A DNA stretch of 64,000 bases from NVTR01 sp036479015 (lineage in GTDB: Bacteria > Pseudomonadota > Alphaproteobacteria > Rhodobacterales > Rhodobacteraceae), in assembly GCA_036479015.1 (NCBI GenBank), contig JAZGFB010000040.1, positions 1 to 64,000 of the forward strand. Direction: 5' to 3'. Below the pieces are notes generated by a model. It had not been told where the DNA came from. It was given only the letters and a program-made list of their open reading frames with translations, and made no database searches. Made by a program: the position numbers and the translations under genes. This document shows positions 34,588 through 41,856 of the stretch, in pieces. Position 1 is the stretch's first letter; every line of letters begins with the position of its first letter.

Positions 34588-34766
34588 TTGACACGACTTG
34601 AGACCTTGGGCTACATACGAAAAAAGCCGCCCCCATTTTGATTGAGGGCAGCTCATTGCACGTTTTGACCAATTGTCAGGACGCTTGCAGTATATCACAG
34701 GCTTGGATTTCAACCAAGCCAAACGGTCGATAATGGGTCAGTATTGCTTACGTTGACCCGTTTTTT
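34588..34766 (+). ncRNA. Putative small RNA or attenuator before the replication gene
   Basis: A near-consensus sigma-70 promoter is visible: TTGACA at 34588-34593 and TACATA at 34612-34617 (18-base spacer; CTACAT gives 17). The predicted transcript starts near 34624 and holds three hairpins: GCCGCCC/GGGCAGC (34626-34632 with 34646-34652), GGCTTGG/CCAAGCC (34700-34706 with 34714-34720), and GGGTCA/TGACCC (34735-34740 with 34754-34759). The last is followed by TTTTTT (34761-34766), an intrinsic terminator. No ORF of note lies within. It could be a stand-alone RNA of about 140 bases or a regulated leader of the primase/DUF927 gene at 34938. The first hairpin also reads as a terminator on the minus strand (A-run at 34620-34625). 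Confidence 0.6.
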
Positions 34767-34784
34767 CGGCTTCGCTAGGTGAAT

Positions 34785-34800
34785 TATACCAACTGGTGTA
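34785..34800. promoter_or_regulatory. Operator-like palindrome before the replication gene
   Basis: TATACCA (34785-34791) and TGGTGTA (34794-34800) are inverted repeats with one mismatch and a 2-base centre. The site lies between the small RNA terminator and the replication gene start, a natural place for a repressor of replication. Confidence 0.35.
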
Positions 34801-34937
34801 AATTGCCAAAATATAGGCCTGCACGGCCTGACCAAACCAAGGCGGGTATTCACGCTTTCCAAATTCGTTTCAATGCGAAAAGCCCAGCTTTTTGTAAACG
34901 GGAAAGTATGTCCGCGCAACCCAGATCAGGAGATCAA

Positions 34938-37900
34938 ATGACCTCACAAAATACCTCTAAAAATGTTGTTCAATTCCCAGAACAACCCGAACTCAATGAC
35001 GCATTTTACCACGGCAAAGATACGCCCGAATGGCGTAAGCTGTTGCAGCAAGATTTTACGTTTATGTGCGGAAGTTCCAGCAAGCATTCGAAATGGTCCC
35101 CGACCACGTTCACGCTTGACGATTGGATCAAGGGATGCCCGAAAGGTAAAAACGTCGCAAAGGCATTCGGATTCTCGCGCCACCCAGAAGCACCCCGCAA
35201 GGACGGGCCGAGCATTGTCCTTGGAGCATCCGTTGGCGGCAGTCGCACGGCGGATGCGATGTCAGACGTCTATGCGCTGGGCCTTGATATTGATGCGGGC
35301 GCTGGGCTGGATGTGGTGCTGGATAAGTTGGACGATCTGGGGGTCGCCTGCCTTGTCAGCACAACGTTTAGCCACAACACCACAACCCTTTCATTAAAGC
35401 ACAGCAATGTGTTGCGGCAACTTGGGTTGGACCGCAATTCAACAGTAGAAGAGATTCACTTTTATTTGCGTGACCATGATCCGCACGAGTATTCTGACGA
35501 ATTCATTTCACAGGTGAAAATTGTAAACCCGCGTCACCAAACGGCTGATGGTGTGATGATTGAACTTGAGACGCCTGAAATCGAAAAGTTTCGCCTGATC
35601 TTCCCGCTTAGCGCGCCTATCAACATGATGGACCTTGGGCCGACGCAAGACGTAATCAAAAAGGTATTCGCGGACAAGATTTGCGGTTTAGCAGTGGATT
35701 TGGTCGGGGTTCCGTTTGATGCTGCCTGTACTGATCCGTCGCGGATTTTCTTTACTGGACGTCACCCCATCGGGCGTGATGACTGGTATTGCGCGATTGT
35801 TCGTGGGCGCGGACTTGATTGGGATAAAATCCCAGAGCGGGATAAAATCGCCTATGTAAAATCCCGTCAGTCCAAGGGTTCTGATGATAATCGTAAGTTG
35901 CGCACCCCCAGCGGCAAGAATCTCAAGGCTTTGTGGCACGAAAGCAAAGAACACTTGATGCTTGCAGACCTTATCGAGAATGAATGCCCCGACAAGGTGC
36001 GTGGCAATCCGAAGCAAGGATTGGTCGAAGTCGAATGCCCGCGCGAGGGCTTTCATACAAAGGCAGGTGGCACGGGCTGTTTTGCAATCAATTGTCTGGA
36101 TTCTGAATCTGAAACCTTCGTTTGGAAATGCCAGCATGATGCTTGCCAAGGGTACGGCACTTTGGACTTCATCCACGATGCGCTGGAACTGGGCTGGTTT
36201 GATGAAGAACACTTGTATAGTGACGAATACTTGTTGTTGGCTGGGGAAGAAGTAGCCTCACTGCCAACTTCCCTGACCGAAGACGAGATTGCAGACGATA
36301 TTGCCAAGGCTGGGCTGGATCAAAATTCGACACGCGAAGATGTGAAAGCATTCCTTTCAGCCTATGGGGATGTAGAACTGGGGATGCGTCAACGGCTTAC
36401 CAAATTTCTTGGATCAGCCAACCGGAAGGAGGGCCTAACAATTTTCACAAAGGCACAGATTGATGCAATCTGGAAAGAACTCACAGCGGAGTCGGAGAAA
36501 AAGACACGGGAAGCTGAGGTTGAACACAGGCTGACAACCCCTACACCGGAAATCGAAGTATTGGATAAAGCTACGGAAGAATCCGTCAATGCTGCCGCTA
36601 ACGCGGCGAAGTGGCTTCCAAATGGCTCTACCTACAAAAATAGCTGGTTCGGCTTTATTGAATTTGACGATAACGGAAATAAAAAATTCGTGCCTGTAAT
36701 GCGCGCCTTTGAATTGGTTTACTGTGCCGATGGCGTGAAAGGCACATCGCGGGGCAACCAAATCACGATCAGGTATCCCCACCGTTCAGCGCATATGGGA
36801 ATCGTGGAAAGCGTCTACAAGATTGGTGACGTTTACCGCGAAAGTGGCTCCATTCTCAGCCGTCTTACTGAAGAAGGTTTGGAGTTTCACCCGAATACAA
36901 AAACCGAGCATATTTTGGTCATCCTTCGTGCCGTTCGGTCAGATACGGATACTATTTTCGTTGAAAAATCTGGGTTTACATCAGACAAAACGACCTATGT
37001 TTCGCCAACAGGGGAAGTTACCACAAATACAGGTCAGCGGTTTGTTTTGGATACACAGATGCGCGTCAGCGCTGAGAAGCGTGGTGACTTGTTACAATGG
37101 AAAGAGGCTGCACTCACTGCTGTTTCCGGCAAGAACGGCGTTCATTTCTTGCCGGGTTTCCTCTTGTCTCCCGTCGGGTGTTTGGTTGATTTCCTTGATC
37201 ACCCATTGAGTGTTGTGGTCGCCAATGAGGGCGAATCCAATCGCGGGAAATCCACATCCCTTTTTGCTGGGGTCTCGTGGATCACGGTTCCTGCATCCGA
37301 GGGTTTGGTGGTTACAGGCAACGTCACGCCCACATCGGTTGAAACCGTGGCACAGAAAGCAAATGGCGCTGGTGGTGTGCTGGATGAAGAAGGAGCTTCC
37401 CAAAATACCCCAGAACAAATCCAAGAACAAATTATGATGCTCGCAAGTGGTCAAGGGCGTGTGCGCGGGAAGCCAGACGGCGGGAACCGCGATGTGGCAA
37501 CATGGTGTGGGGCATATGGCACATCCACAGAAAACGGCTTTGTGCAGCGGATGGAGGCTGCAATTGCCAAGGACAATTCAATTGCGCTTAAAACGGGTGC
37601 AGTGTCGCGGGTGTTGAGCGTGAACTTTGATTCAGCTGAAAAACTTGACCCCGTCAAAGATAGTGAACTGCTTGCCGCCTACAAATTGCTAGCAGAAGGC
37701 AAAGTCTATGGATGGGCGATGCCAATTTTTTCACACAAGGTTCTTGAATTGGGTGTTGAGGAAGTTCAGCGTCGGGTTGATGACGTCGCAAACGAATGGT
37801 CAGAAGGGTGTAGCGGCGCTGAAATGCGGGTTGTGAAAACGGTAGCGATTTTTGTAATTGCCGCCGAAATTTCTCAAGAGGCGGGACTTTTGCCGAGTGA

Positions 37901-38369
37901 TGTTGACCTTAAAGGAATGCTTGGACACGTGCTGAAAGAAACGCTGGATCAGCGCAAGGTCTATCTTGATACTGACTTGCAGGCTCTTAGTGCTCTTCGC
38001 ACACAAATCCTGCGTGCGATTAATCGGCAGGATATCATTGCCTCAACCGATGGTCCTGAAACCGCGCGCGGGGAAATTCTCGGATATTGGCAGGCAGGAA
38101 CGGATAAAGACCCCTTTGGCGCGGACTTGCTGACAGGACGTATTTATGTCTTGCCAGTGGACCGCTTGGGCTTGCTTGGCGTCAAAACCGATGTTGAGGC
38201 ATTGGCCATGAAACTGCGCGGTGCTGGTGGTTTGGTGGAACCCAAAACTGGCACTCGCTATGCCGAACAGGGCTTATGGCAATCGACACCCAACGAGGGA
38301 AATAAGGCTAAAAGTATCCGCGTTAGCGGAGCCTTTGTGCATGGTAAAGAGGAAGAGGCAGAAACATAG
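34938..38369 (+). CDS. Element replication protein: primase-like, zinc finger and DUF927 helicase-type domains
   Basis: The 1143-residue protein combines three modules. Residues about 100-290 resemble an archaeo-eukaryotic (PrimPol) primase: LGLDID near 116, LVSTTFSHNTTT, EKFRLIFPLSAP and SRIFFTGRHPIG. Around residue 366 a zinc finger of the primase kind follows (CPREGFHTKAGGTGCFAINC, later WKCQHDACQG). The C-terminal half is a DUF927-type P-loop ATPase with Walker A GESNRGKSTS (about 763) and Walker B GGVLDEEG (about 812). Such proteins prime and unwind DNA for phages, plasmids and satellites. The ATG at 34938 follows AGGAG by seven bases; in-frame ATGs at 34908 and 34779 are less likely. 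Confidence 0.85.
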   Translation: MTSQNTSKNVVQFPEQPELNDAFYHGKDTPEWRKLLQQDFTFMCGSSSKHSKWSPTTFTLDDWIKGCPKGKNVAKAFGFSRHPEAPRKDGPSIVLGASVGGSRTADAMSDVYALGLDIDAGAGLDVVLDKLDDLGVACLVSTTFSHNTTTLSLKHSNVLRQLGLDRNSTVEEIHFYLRDHDPHEYSDEFISQVKIVNPRHQTADGVMIELETPEIEKFRLIFPLSAPINMMDLGPTQDVIKKVFADKICGLAVDLVGVPFDAACTDPSRIFFTGRHPIGRDDWYCAIVRGRGLDWDKIPERDKIAYVKSRQSKGSDDNRKLRTPSGKNLKALWHESKEHLMLADLIENECPDKVRGNPKQGLVEVECPREGFHTKAGGTGCFAINCLDSESETFVWKCQHDACQGYGTLDFIHDALELGWFDEEHLYSDEYLLLAGEEVASLPTSLTEDEIADDIAKAGLDQNSTREDVKAFLSAYGDVELGMRQRLTKFLGSANRKEGLTIFTKAQIDAIWKELTAESEKKTREAEVEHRLTTPTPEIEVLDKATEESVNAAANAAKWLPNGSTYKNSWFGFIEFDDNGNKKFVPVMRAFELVYCADGVKGTSRGNQITIRYPHRSAHMGIVESVYKIGDVYRESGSILSRLTEEGLEFHPNTKTEHILVILRAVRSDTDTIFVEKSGFTSDKTTYVSPTGEVTTNTGQRFVLDTQMRVSAEKRGDLLQWKEAALTAVSGKNGVHFLPGFLLSPVGCLVDFLDHPLSVVVANEGESNRGKSTSLFAGVSWITVPASEGLVVTGNVTPTSVETVAQKANGAGGVLDEEGASQNTPEQIQEQIMMLASGQGRVRGKPDGGNRDVATWCGAYGTSTENGFVQRMEAAIAKDNSIALKTGAVSRVLSVNFDSAEKLDPVKDSELLAAYKLLAEGKVYGWAMPIFSHKVLELGVEEVQRRVDDVANEWSEGCSGAEMRVVKTVAIFVIAAEISQEAGLLPSDVDLKGMLGHVLKETLDQRKVYLDTDLQALSALRTQILRAINRQDIIASTDGPETARGEILGYWQAGTDKDPFGADLLTGRIYVLPVDRLGLLGVKTDVEALAMKLRGAGGLVEPKTGTRYAEQGLWQSTPNEGNKAKSIRVSGAFVHGKEEEAET

Positions 38370-38392
38370 GGCTGGAATATAGAAAATGAACC

Positions 38393-38700
38393 GGATTCCC
38401 TTCACAACGCCTTGAATCCCCAAGATGAGGCAACGGGTTGGCATTGGAAACAGTGCCTTAGCCCTATTTTCCATAGGAATCCCGAATCCCTGTTGTTTTA
38501 AGTATGTGGGGGTAAAGCCCATGCGCGCACACAGAATTACAAAGTTGTGTGTGCGCGCCGTCAAATTAGGCCGAGGCGCTGATAACTTGGGGATTCAGGG
38601 ATTCAATCTACTTCATCACCTTAACAGTAGGATTTTATTGGGCAAATTTCGATTTTGTCTATTCCCCAAGGGTTCCCAGCTTGGGGAAACAGGGGATTCC
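38393..38700. other. Origin-like region with repeated GGGATTC motifs and a long hairpin
   Basis: Just downstream of the replication gene, the heptamer family GGGATTC/GAATCCC (or one-base variants) recurs about eight times in both orientations: 38393-38400, 38414-38421, 38476-38490 (two abutting copies), 38589-38596, 38598-38604, about 38661-38667 and 38692-38700. Among them lies an 11-bp perfect inverted repeat, GCGCGCACACA (38523-38533) with TGTGTGCGCGC (38548-38558), loop 14. Iterons around a hairpin are typical of replication origins recognised by an adjacent initiator. No ORF is supported between 38370 and 39159; from 38700 to 39159 the sequence is AT-rich. Confidence 0.6.
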
Positions 38701-39083
38701 ATTAAATGAACGTTTCTGTTGTTTTGATAAAAATAGTCAAATGGTGCCTGTGACCGTCCCGAACGACGCTGGATGTTTTTTGCCATAGTTTACCAGCGGA
38801 TCGCAAAAACAAAGCGGGGAATTTGGACTGATGTTTTGTCATTTTGATTTTTGAGAGCGTCTCCCAACAAGTTTTCATATTTTATCCATTCTTAAAATTT
38901 CTTATCATGAAAAGCGGTTTTGGAAAAACGGAGTGATAGGACACCGTTTCAGGCATACCTTCTATTTGGCCGTGAAAATCTGAAACACATTGTTGGTTCA
39001 TCTGGCGCTAACGCGCCCATCGTCATAAAATAACTGACCGTTAGAGTATAGGAATGCGGACTCCAATATGAATGTGAAACATA

Positions 39084-39115
39084 TGTACGTTAGGGTTGCG
39101 AATCACCTACGGACA
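39084..39115. promoter_or_regulatory. Imperfect inverted repeat before the serine recombinase
   Basis: TGTACGTTAGG (39084-39094) and CCTACGGACA (39106-39115) are inverted copies of TGT(A/C)CGT(T)AGG, 45 bases before the recombinase start. Resolvases commonly bind sites next to their own gene, so this may be a res subsite and autoregulatory operator. Confidence 0.3.
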
Positions 39116-39159
39116 CATATATATTTGGACATAAGCCCAACGGACGCAGGAGAGATGTT

Positions 39160-39819
39160 ATGACCCCGAAACCCAAAACTGTGCTGTACGTAAGAGTCAG
39201 TACCGCCGAACAAACCAGTGAGCACCAAGTCACACAAGCCCGCGAAGCGGGCTATAATATTCGTGATGAACACACCATCATAGACCACGGTGTTTCTGGC
39301 GTCTCCACGCGACTTGAAGAGCGCGACCAAGGCAAGCGTCTGTTTGACCTATTACAGGCCGGAGACACGCTCGTGGTGCGTTGGGTTGACCGTTTAGGGC
39401 GAAATTATAAAGATGTATCCACTACCATGCGCAAATTCTTGGATAAGGGCGTGACAATACAAACCCTGACCAACAGTATGAAATTTGATGCTCACCTTGA
39501 CGATCCTTTGCAGTTAGCCGCCCGCGACGCGATGCTGGTATTTATGTCAGCACTAGCCGCTGCAAATGCCACAGCACTTAAAGAGGCCCGCGATGCTGGT
39601 ATTTCTCATGCAAAATCTGGACCAGACGCTAAGCGTAAATACAGGGGCAGAAAGCCAGCTTACACGCGCCAAAAGTTCGAGTTGGTCCAACAGCTTTTGG
39701 GCAAACAACTTGGAACCTCAGAAATCGCAAAAGAAGCAGGTTTAACCCGCCAAGTCATACTACGTATCAAGGATAACCCAGCGGCCTGTGAAGCGGCCTT
39801 GCAGCGCTGGGATATGTAA
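39160..39819 (+). CDS. Serine recombinase (resolvase/invertase family)
   Basis: The 219-residue enzyme has the resolvase catalytic domain: VLYVRVSTAEQTSEHQ with the nucleophilic Ser near residue 15, DHGVSGVSTRLEERDQGKRL, and VVRWVDRLGRNYKDV with the activating Arg residues. A C-terminal helix-turn-helix follows (TSEIAKEAGLTRQVILRIKD). Its size is that of small DNA resolvases or invertases rather than large integrases. In the element it could resolve multimers of the replicating form or invert a segment. A GGAG ribosome site precedes the ATG. Confidence 0.9.
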   Translation: MTPKPKTVLYVRVSTAEQTSEHQVTQAREAGYNIRDEHTIIDHGVSGVSTRLEERDQGKRLFDLLQAGDTLVVRWVDRLGRNYKDVSTTMRKFLDKGVTIQTLTNSMKFDAHLDDPLQLAARDAMLVFMSALAAANATALKEARDAGISHAKSGPDAKRKYRGRKPAYTRQKFELVQQLLGKQLGTSEIAKEAGLTRQVILRIKDNPAACEAALQRWDM

Positions 39820-39907
39820 AACTGAGTAATCATCCCGCAAGCCAGACCGCCCAGACTGGTAATCATGCAAGCTGTTGGGCGGGAAACTTGTTATGTAGGT
39901 TGGGCGT

Positions 39908-39931
39908 AAAAGGCCGCGTCAGCGGTCTTTT
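39908..39931 (+). terminator. Intrinsic terminator of the serine recombinase
   Basis: GGCCGC (39912-39917) pairs with GCGGTC (39922-39927) around a GTCA tetraloop, with one G-U pair, followed by TTTT. It lies about 90 bases after the recombinase stop and is flanked upstream by AAAA, so it may work in both directions. The rest of 39820-40093 has no supported gene. Confidence 0.6.
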
Positions 39932-40093
39932 GCGAATATTGGCAGGGACCCATGCTGGGGGTAGGCGTGGGGGTGGGTTCACCTATACAGTACCCGTTAA
40001 CCCGCACGAATTTAATTTTCTGCCATTGCCATGCACTGCCCCAAAATACTGGGTCAAAAATTCTTTCGAATTGCCATAATTTTCCCCGTCGCA

Positions 40094-41182
40094 TTAGCTT
40101 TGGTCTTCCACAATCTGGGTTTCTATGAGCGAGGCACCATCAAACAAACAGTCGATGCGATATTTCAACTCAAGATTAAAACCATTGCGCGCCGTGAACG
40201 AGGACACCACGCGGGCGCGCCCAGAAACATGTGGAATATAGGCCAAGTCCCAAATGCGCGAAAACTCAACGGTTGAAGGGTGAGTAGCCGCCGCTTGCGC
40301 TGCTGCTTCGCATGCATCCACGGCTGCACCTTTTGCCAATGGAGTTCTGGCGCTAAACTGTTGTGCGCTTTCCGCTTCATCAGGGCGAAACCAAACATTA
40401 AACACATTTGCGCCGCTACCACACGTCACATAAAAAACAGGATCATTTGGCTGACTACGCGACCCTGACTTGGCGACAGACGAGGGATCAATCACGCTAC
40501 AGTTGCGGTTCTCTCTGGATATCCTGTTTACAATCGAAATGATCTCGTCTTTGAATCGTTGAGTATCGTTGTCCCAATAGAAATCCGCTTCCACAAAAGT
40601 GCGCGCGCCGTCAGTAGTTCGTTCAATTACACGCAACGCATTATTTGGCACCCACCCCGTAACTTGCGTCAACCAACTTGGCGTAACGATCCTGATTTTT
40701 GTCCACTCTGGCTGAACGCACACCCGTCTAACCGTCGTTGAATTGTCAATTACATGATAGTGCGCTCGCCCAAGTGCCCGTGAAGCCTTTTCATTTTTCA
40801 CTCTGGGCGAAGCTTGATCGGCATCCAATCGTATTTGATGTTCGCCAGAAACTGCAACAACATCACCCAATTCCAACCCACCTTGACCACATGGGGCTGG
40901 GATTGATGCCGTGGAAAGGGCATTTTCAGTCAAAGGAGAGGGGGTTTCATCGGGTACGGTCTCGGTGCTGGCCACGCTATCGGCAACTACGCCTTCATTA
41001 ATGCCTATTTCTGCAACCTTCGAAAGATCATTGTCCTTTGGTGTAAGCACGCCAACAGCAAGGATCGAAAGGACGGTAATAAACCCTGCATAGCTCCGCT
41101 TCTTAAATGGCTTGAAAGGGTAAATAATCGCTACGAATGAAATAAGGGCAAGTATAGTAAAAGCAGTGCTTAACAATTGCAT
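40094..41182 (-). CDS. Membrane protein with SH3-like extracytoplasmic region
   Basis: The 362-residue protein has two N-terminal hydrophobic helices (LLSTAFTILALISFVAIIYPF and YAGFITVLSILAVGVL, residues 4-46). A Ser/Thr/Pro-rich linker follows, then a domain resembling bacterial SH3 (VQPEWTKIRIVTPSWLTQVTGWVPNNALRVIE, about 165-200), and a C-terminal domain with four cysteines. Bacterial SH3 domains often bind cell-wall peptides. It follows the small lipoprotein gene after 74 bases and may form an operon with it. AAAGGTG precedes the ATG. Role on the element is unknown; surface exclusion or a membrane effector is possible. Confidence 0.6.
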   Translation of the reverse strand: MQLLSTAFTILALISFVAIIYPFKPFKKRSYAGFITVLSILAVGVLTPKDNDLSKVAEIGINEGVVADSVASTETVPDETPSPLTENALSTASIPAPCGQGGLELGDVVAVSGEHQIRLDADQASPRVKNEKASRALGRAHYHVIDNSTTVRRVCVQPEWTKIRIVTPSWLTQVTGWVPNNALRVIERTTDGARTFVEADFYWDNDTQRFKDEIISIVNRISRENRNCSVIDPSSVAKSGSRSQPNDPVFYVTCGSGANVFNVWFRPDEAESAQQFSARTPLAKGAAVDACEAAAQAAATHPSTVEFSRIWDLAYIPHVSGRARVVSSFTARNGFNLELKYRIDCLFDGASLIETQIVEDQS

Positions 41183-41256
41183 GGTTCACCTTTCAACAAA
41201 TGATAATCGGCCTTGCAGCGCGGTGGTTTAAAAACGGTACTGTGGTAATGCCTTTT

Positions 41257-41508
41257 CTAAATGCATAGAAACAAGTGCTGAATATTGAGATCATGGACAT
41301 ATGTGGTTGAAGCATATTCAGCACGCTTTCCGACTTTGCCACAAATATTCTGGGCCTCAACAAGCGCTGCCTGTTTGTCCGAAGCCAAATTAGATGAAGT
41401 TCGTACCTTCACGCTATGGCCATTAAATTCAACAGTTGCGGGTGGCGTGCATGCCGACAAAGTAACACCGAAGGCGGCGATTATTGCAATCTTACTGTAT
41501 GGGATCAT
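41257..41508 (-). CDS. Small lipoprotein
   Basis: The 83-residue precursor has a lipoprotein signal (YSKIAIIAAFGVTLSAC, acylated Cys near residue 20) and a short mature domain with two or three cysteines (NICGKVGKRAEYA, FLCI at the end). The ATG at 41508 follows GGAG by eight bases; a TTG at 41520 is less likely. It lies upstream of the SH3-like membrane protein on the same strand, divergent from the XRE gene. Function unknown. Confidence 0.65.
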   Translation of the reverse strand: MIPYSKIAIIAAFGVTLSACTPPATVEFNGHSVKVRTSSNLASDKQAALVEAQNICGKVGKRAEYASTTYVHDLNIQHLFLCI

Positions 41509-41591
41509 GGAACTCTCCAATTGGTTGCTTCGACTCCCCGAACTTTAACCAGAACCTATTAAAATATCCACCTCAACGTTACTTATATTCC

Positions 41592-41608
41592 GTGGACGAT
41601 TAGTCTAC
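41592..41608. promoter_or_regulatory. Controller-box-like palindrome before the XRE gene
   Basis: GTGGAC (41592-41597) and GTCTAC (41603-41608) are inverted repeats with one mismatch and a 5-base centre. The inner GAC-N5-GTC recalls C-boxes bound by restriction-modification controller proteins (GACT-N3-AGTC type). It ends 20 bases before the XRE start, fitting autoregulation of a nearly leaderless mRNA. Confidence 0.45.
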
Positions 41609-41628
41609 ACAGCCCCTACGCCATAGGT

Positions 41629-41853
41629 ATGGCTAAAGTGATCAAATCTGAGTTGGTGGGTGTATTTGCGCAGCGTATGCGCGAGCAACGCGCATTGCTT
41701 GAGATCACACAGGAAGAGGTTGCGCACAGAGCGGATTTAGACCGCACATATATCAGCGGTTGCGAGCGAGGCTTGCGGAATCCGTCTTTGGTTTCTGTTG
41801 AGAAAATCGCGACTGCTTTGGAAATATCCGCACACAAACTGTTAAACGATTAG
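41629..41853 (+). CDS. Short XRE-family regulator, controller-protein-like
   Basis: The 74-residue protein is almost entirely one helix-turn-helix domain: FAQRMREQRALLEITQEEVA, then HRADLDRTYISGCERGLRNPSLVSVEKIATALEI. Size and sequence style match C proteins that time the expression of restriction-modification genes, as well as other small XRE repressors. A symmetric site lies just upstream (41592-41608). The gene converges with the GHKL-nuclease gene with three bases between stops, so it does not share an operon with it, although it could still control its promoter or act as an antisense partner at the 3' ends. Confidence 0.85.
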   Translation: MAKVIKSELVGVFAQRMREQRALLEITQEEVAHRADLDRTYISGCERGLRNPSLVSVEKIATALEISAHKLLND

Positions 41854-41856
41854 GTA

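Noticed and set aside
34700..34720. Stand-alone intrinsic terminator
   Set aside because: The 7-bp stem is perfect but not followed by a T-tract on either strand; it is better explained as an internal hairpin of the putative small RNA.
34779..34937. N-terminal extension of the replication protein by 53 residues
   Set aside because: No ribosome site, atypical composition, and the operator-like palindrome lies inside; AGGAG precedes the ATG at 34938.
38393..38700. CRISPR array
   Set aside because: Repeats are only 7-8 bases, occur in both orientations and have irregular spacing; no cas genes are in the window.
38425..38709. 94-residue ORF in the origin-like region
   Set aside because: It would read straight through the repeated motifs and the long hairpin, has no ribosome site and no protein-like pattern.
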